Part shown: piece after piece, positions 14,245 to 16,098 of the stretch | Position numbering within the stretch: the stretch's first letter is position 1 | Layout: each line of letters opens with the position of its first letter | Source: Sanchytrium tribonematis | Lineage: Eukaryota > Sanchytriomycota > Sanchytriomycetes > Sanchytriales > Sanchytriaceae | Assembly: GCA_018985235.1 (NCBI GenBank) | Contig: JADGIG010000139.1 | Span: 1-16,098, forward strand | Length of the DNA stretch: 16,098 nt | Direction of reading: 5' to 3' | The notes under the pieces: generated by a model | Told to the model about the DNA's origin: nothing | The model's database searches: none | What the model saw: only the letters and a program-made list of their open reading frames with translations | Position numbers and translations under genes: made by a program

Positions 14245-15138
14245 ATGAACTTTATAAAATCTTTGCAAAACAAATTAGTGATGAAAAAGAAACCCATTGA
14301 AGAAATATTAATGTGCATTTTATTAGAGCAAACAAGTTATCCCATAAGAATTGAGGATTTTCATAATTATTATGAAAATTCAGGAATTGACGATGTTCAT
14401 TTAAGGTTCTTAACAGATATTTTGAATTGGTACAAACAAGCTTTAGTGGTATGCAATATGCGAGTGGAATATAACTTTAAGCCATTTGATATAGTTGCCG
14501 ATCTAGTAAAAAGGCTAGAACTTAAAATTGAAGAGTCGTCTATCCCGTATTGGATGGAAAATGAAACCGCACAATTGATGATAGAGTATTTTTTTGACAG
14601 TTCGCCCTCTCAATTGTATCTTGTAGACGAAGAAATTATTAACATGGTTAGAAATGATTACAATGCCAATAGAAGAGGCATCTCAATATTTATTCCTTGT
14701 ATGTTACAAATTTACGAACGTGCGGTTTTACCACAATACAAGGTCTTTGAATGGAGTAAAATCCGAAAAAATCTAGAATATCCTGATCAATTAAATTTAG
14801 GAATTATTGCTGGAATTCTTCTACTATTTCTAAGTGGATTATGCATTTTATTGGATTATTTCAAGTCCCCACCATTCCTCAATTTTTTCATTACTTTGCC
14901 GTTAATATTCTTTACAGTTCATACTTCACACCAAGTGTGGGCGTGTTTTAGTCCCACTGCTGCCAAGGTGAATGTGCATTTTACATTACAGCAAAAGAAT
15001 CATGGTATACATGAAATTATGGACGAGAGAGTAAGTCAATATCAATTGATGAAGTCAAAGCATATCGTTTTTTTGTCAAAAATAATATCGACCATTCTAG
15101 CGCTGTTACTGGCAGTAACCTTGATGTACGCAAAATAA
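14245..15138 (+). CDS. Rax1-like membrane protein with divergent RGS domain
   Basis: This 297-aa protein starts at ATG 14245. An in-frame ATG at 14224 would overlap the DOHH stop by 7 nt and add MLGQNKI. Residues of about 15-175 look like a divergent RGS fold: PIEEILMCILLEQTSYPIRI, then FHNYY, and the second half DEEIINMVRNDYN..ISIFIPCMLQIYERAVLPQY, which resembles the FxPAYxHVYxxLxxxSLPxF stretch of Rax1. Three hydrophobic segments follow at about 185-205, 211-232 and 273-295, the same RGS-plus-three-TM architecture as fungal Rax1. In yeast Rax1 works with Rax2 in bud-site memory and interacts with G-protein signalling. The role here is inferred from architecture only. Confidence 0.65.
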   Translation: MNFIKSLQNKLVMKKKPIEEILMCILLEQTSYPIRIEDFHNYYENSGIDDVHLRFLTDILNWYKQALVVCNMRVEYNFKPFDIVADLVKRLELKIEESSIPYWMENETAQLMIEYFFDSSPSQLYLVDEEIINMVRNDYNANRRGISIFIPCMLQIYERAVLPQYKVFEWSKIRKNLEYPDQLNLGIIAGILLLFLSGLCILLDYFKSPPFLNFFITLPLIFFTVHTSHQVWACFSPTAAKVNVHFTLQQKNHGIHEIMDERVSQYQLMKSKHIVFLSKIISTILALLLAVTLMYAK

Positions 15139-15139
15139 A
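15134..15139 (+). terminator. Poly(A) signal AATAAA containing the Rax1-like stop
   Basis: The TAA at 15136-15138 lies inside AATAAA. Confidence 0.55.
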
Positions 15140-15200
15140 AATATTTTTCAATCGAGAAACTTCTTAAACCAATCATATTTTGTAATTTGCTCAGAATTTC

Positions 15201-15208
15201 AATAAATA
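15201..15208 (+). promoter_or_regulatory. TATA-like element upstream of U2
   Basis: AATAAATA lies about 28 nt before the inferred U2 5' end, a distance typical for a Pol II TATA box. It might equally be a second poly(A) signal for the upstream gene. Confidence 0.35.
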
Positions 15209-15228
15209 GGAGTGCAGCCCAAATTAGT

Positions 15229-15414
15229 ATCCTCTCAGGCCTTTATTGGCTTAGATCAAGTTGTAGTATCTGTTCTCATTGATTGACAATCAATGTTGTG
15301 CTCTATTAGGGCACAAATTTTGTCATATCTATTTTTGACGACAGGGTGTATGGGTAGCTTGCTAGTCTGCACCTACGGATTGCCTCATTATTGCACTACT
15401 GATGAGTGTAGTCC
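15229..15414 (+). ncRNA. U2: U2 spliceosomal snRNA
   Basis: U2 pairs with the intron branch site and with U6 in the spliceosome. The 5' half is unmistakable: ATCCTCTCAGGCC, then TTGGCTTAGATCAAG, then GTAGTATCTGTTCT, with the branch-pairing GTAGTA at 15263-15268. Stem IIa is CATTGATT/AATCAATG (15277-15284 with 15288-15295), stem IIb is TTGTGC/GCACAA (15296-15301 with 15311-15316), and the Sm site ATTTTTG is at 15331-15337. A hairpin TAGCTTGCTA at 15355-15364 corresponds to stem III. Stem IV is CTCAT/ATGAG around a TATTGCACTACTG loop, close to the U2B'' loop consensus. Unusual points are an extra T before GTAGTA and a longer stem I loop. The 5' end follows the AUC start of other U2 RNAs; the 3' end is approximate. 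Confidence 0.95.
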
Positions 15415-15448
15415 AGTCGACCCCTATTTATATATATTGTAAACATAA

Positions 15449-15454
15449 TTTATT
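15449..15454 (-). terminator. Poly(A) signal AATAAA overlapping the TBC stop
   Basis: The minus strand reads CACTAATAAATT; the TAA stop (15455-15453) overlaps AATAAA by two bases. Confidence 0.5.
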
Positions 15455-16098
15455 AGTGAAAAAATGATTCTAGTTCTAGAATTTTTGCTAGTCTTGCAAT
15501 TGCGGCCACCCTTTGTTGCTCCGTAGTATCTTGAATTCTTTTCGATGCCCTACCTAAATCATTTCCGTATTTTAACCTGGCTTCCCGCAAGCAATCTATG
15601 AATATGTAAAAGCTAGTTTCCATTCTTTCTACCAGACGATCTGCCTTGACTTGACTTGAATTAAAAAGCTTCAGCACATCTTCAAAATTATTGCAATTAT
15701 GCAAAATTTTCTCTCGATACATACTCATTAATGCTGCACAGGTAAATACTTCCATATGACTTGTAGGGCTTGACCAAATAGCCTAAATAAAATTATAGTA
15801 CTTCCCACAAAAGATAAGTATCCTCAAAGCTAATTTCCCTACGAAACCACGTAAGCAACCATCTACACATTAGCATAGGATGAAAAGCATCGATACGCTG
15901 CAAATGAGAATATAAAATAGGATCGATAACTTCCAATACTTCTGACACTAATTTCCTATATTCCAATAATTGATCATTATTAGACACAGTTCGGTGTGTA
16001 AACATTGTGAAAAACTGTTGTAAACAGCCAAAAATCATCCATTCTTCGGTGTATAAATGAACAAAAGGCGAGCATATATCAGCCAATCCTTGTAGATA
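15453..16098 (-). CDS. TBC-domain Rab GTPase-activating protein, 5' end cut by window (two exons here)
   Basis: The model is exon 16098-15802 plus exon 15782-15453, joined by removing a 19-nt intron. It gives 208 C-terminal residues; the frame is open to the right edge. TBC proteins switch off Rab GTPases on membranes. The fragment starts YLQGLADICSPF, which holds the Gln finger of the YxQG motif. It continues through DPILYSHLQRIDAFHPMLMC, the signature RWLLTWFRREISFEDTYLLW, and EAIWSS, then SHMEVFTCAALMSMYREKIL and the NNFEDVLKLFNSSQ helix. The catalytic Arg (IxxDxxR) must lie outside the window. The last 80 residues are a charged helical tail. The family is close to Gyp7/TBC1D15-25 types, but which one is not clear. 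It converges on U2 with about 38 nt between. Confidence 0.88.
15783..15801 (-). other. 19-nt spliceosomal intron in TBC gene
   Basis: On the minus strand the segment is GTACTATAATTTTATTTAG. Unspliced, the frame ends at the TAA inside it (after LLWEVL). Spliced, it gives LLWE-AIWSSPTSHMEVFTC, which matches the TBC pattern LWExxW followed by the next helix. The boundary lies between codons (phase 0). Confidence 0.87.

Noticed and set aside
1-16098. Mobile elements, CRISPR arrays, bacterial operons or organellar origin
   Set aside because: No inverted-repeat or transposase signatures and no direct-repeat arrays with spacers are present. Spliceosomal introns, U2 and nuclear gene content show a nuclear genome.

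Overview
This is a nuclear DNA window from a eukaryote with a very compact, AT-rich genome (about one third G+C by eye). It holds eighteen gene models: seventeen protein-coding genes and one U2 snRNA gene. Gaps between genes are often only 2-75 nt. Most proteins are core eukaryotic ones: NAA15, adrenodoxin reductase, mitoribosomal uL13m, Ada3 of SAGA, the splicing factor PLRG1/Prp46, complex I NDUFA9, V-ATPase subunit d, PACRG and DOHH. The membrane RGS protein looks like fungal Rax1, PACRG implies a cilium or flagellum, and NDUFA9 implies a respiring mitochondrion. Together these suggest an early-diverging, zoosporic fungus-like lineage (rozellid or aphelid type). That placement is inference; another compact protist is not excluded.

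The most striking feature is the introns. In three genes (C2 protein, NAA15, TBC protein) a conserved domain is broken by a frame shift or stop. Removing exactly 19 nt bounded by GT and AG repairs each one. The three introns are GTAAATGAATCTTATTAAG, GTAGAATTTATTTATCTAG and GTACTATAATTTTATTTAG. All start GTA, carry TTAT at positions 12-15 and end AG. The other coding regions read through without interruption. The window also encodes the U2 snRNA that would serve such introns (about 15229-15414), with an extra U just before its branch-site-pairing GUAGUA.

Layout. 1-645 (-): 3'-truncated unknown, beta-strand-rich protein. 848-2294 (+): C2-domain/PQGYY-repeat protein, then an unknown helical protein. 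2321-4424 (+): NAA15. 4431-5738 (-): adrenodoxin reductase, divergent from uL13m (5760-6218, +). 6221-8739 (-): Sel1-repeat protein, Ada3 and an unknown 79-aa protein. 8989-11112 (+): PLRG1 and NDUFA9. 11159-12187 (-): V-ATPase d, divergent from PACRG (12212-12733, +). 12786-13184 (-): small RGS protein, divergent from DOHH (13259-14230, +), followed by the Rax1-like protein (14245-15138, +). 15229-15414 (+): U2 snRNA. 15453-16098 (-): 5'-truncated TBC Rab-GAP.

The genes are mostly unrelated housekeeping functions packed together, not one pathway. Loose themes are mitochondrial function (FDXR, uL13m, NDUFA9), splicing (PLRG1, U2) and signalling or trafficking (two RGS proteins, TBC, C2). Compaction also shows at the 3' ends: in eight genes the stop codon lies inside or overlaps an AATAAA poly(A) signal.
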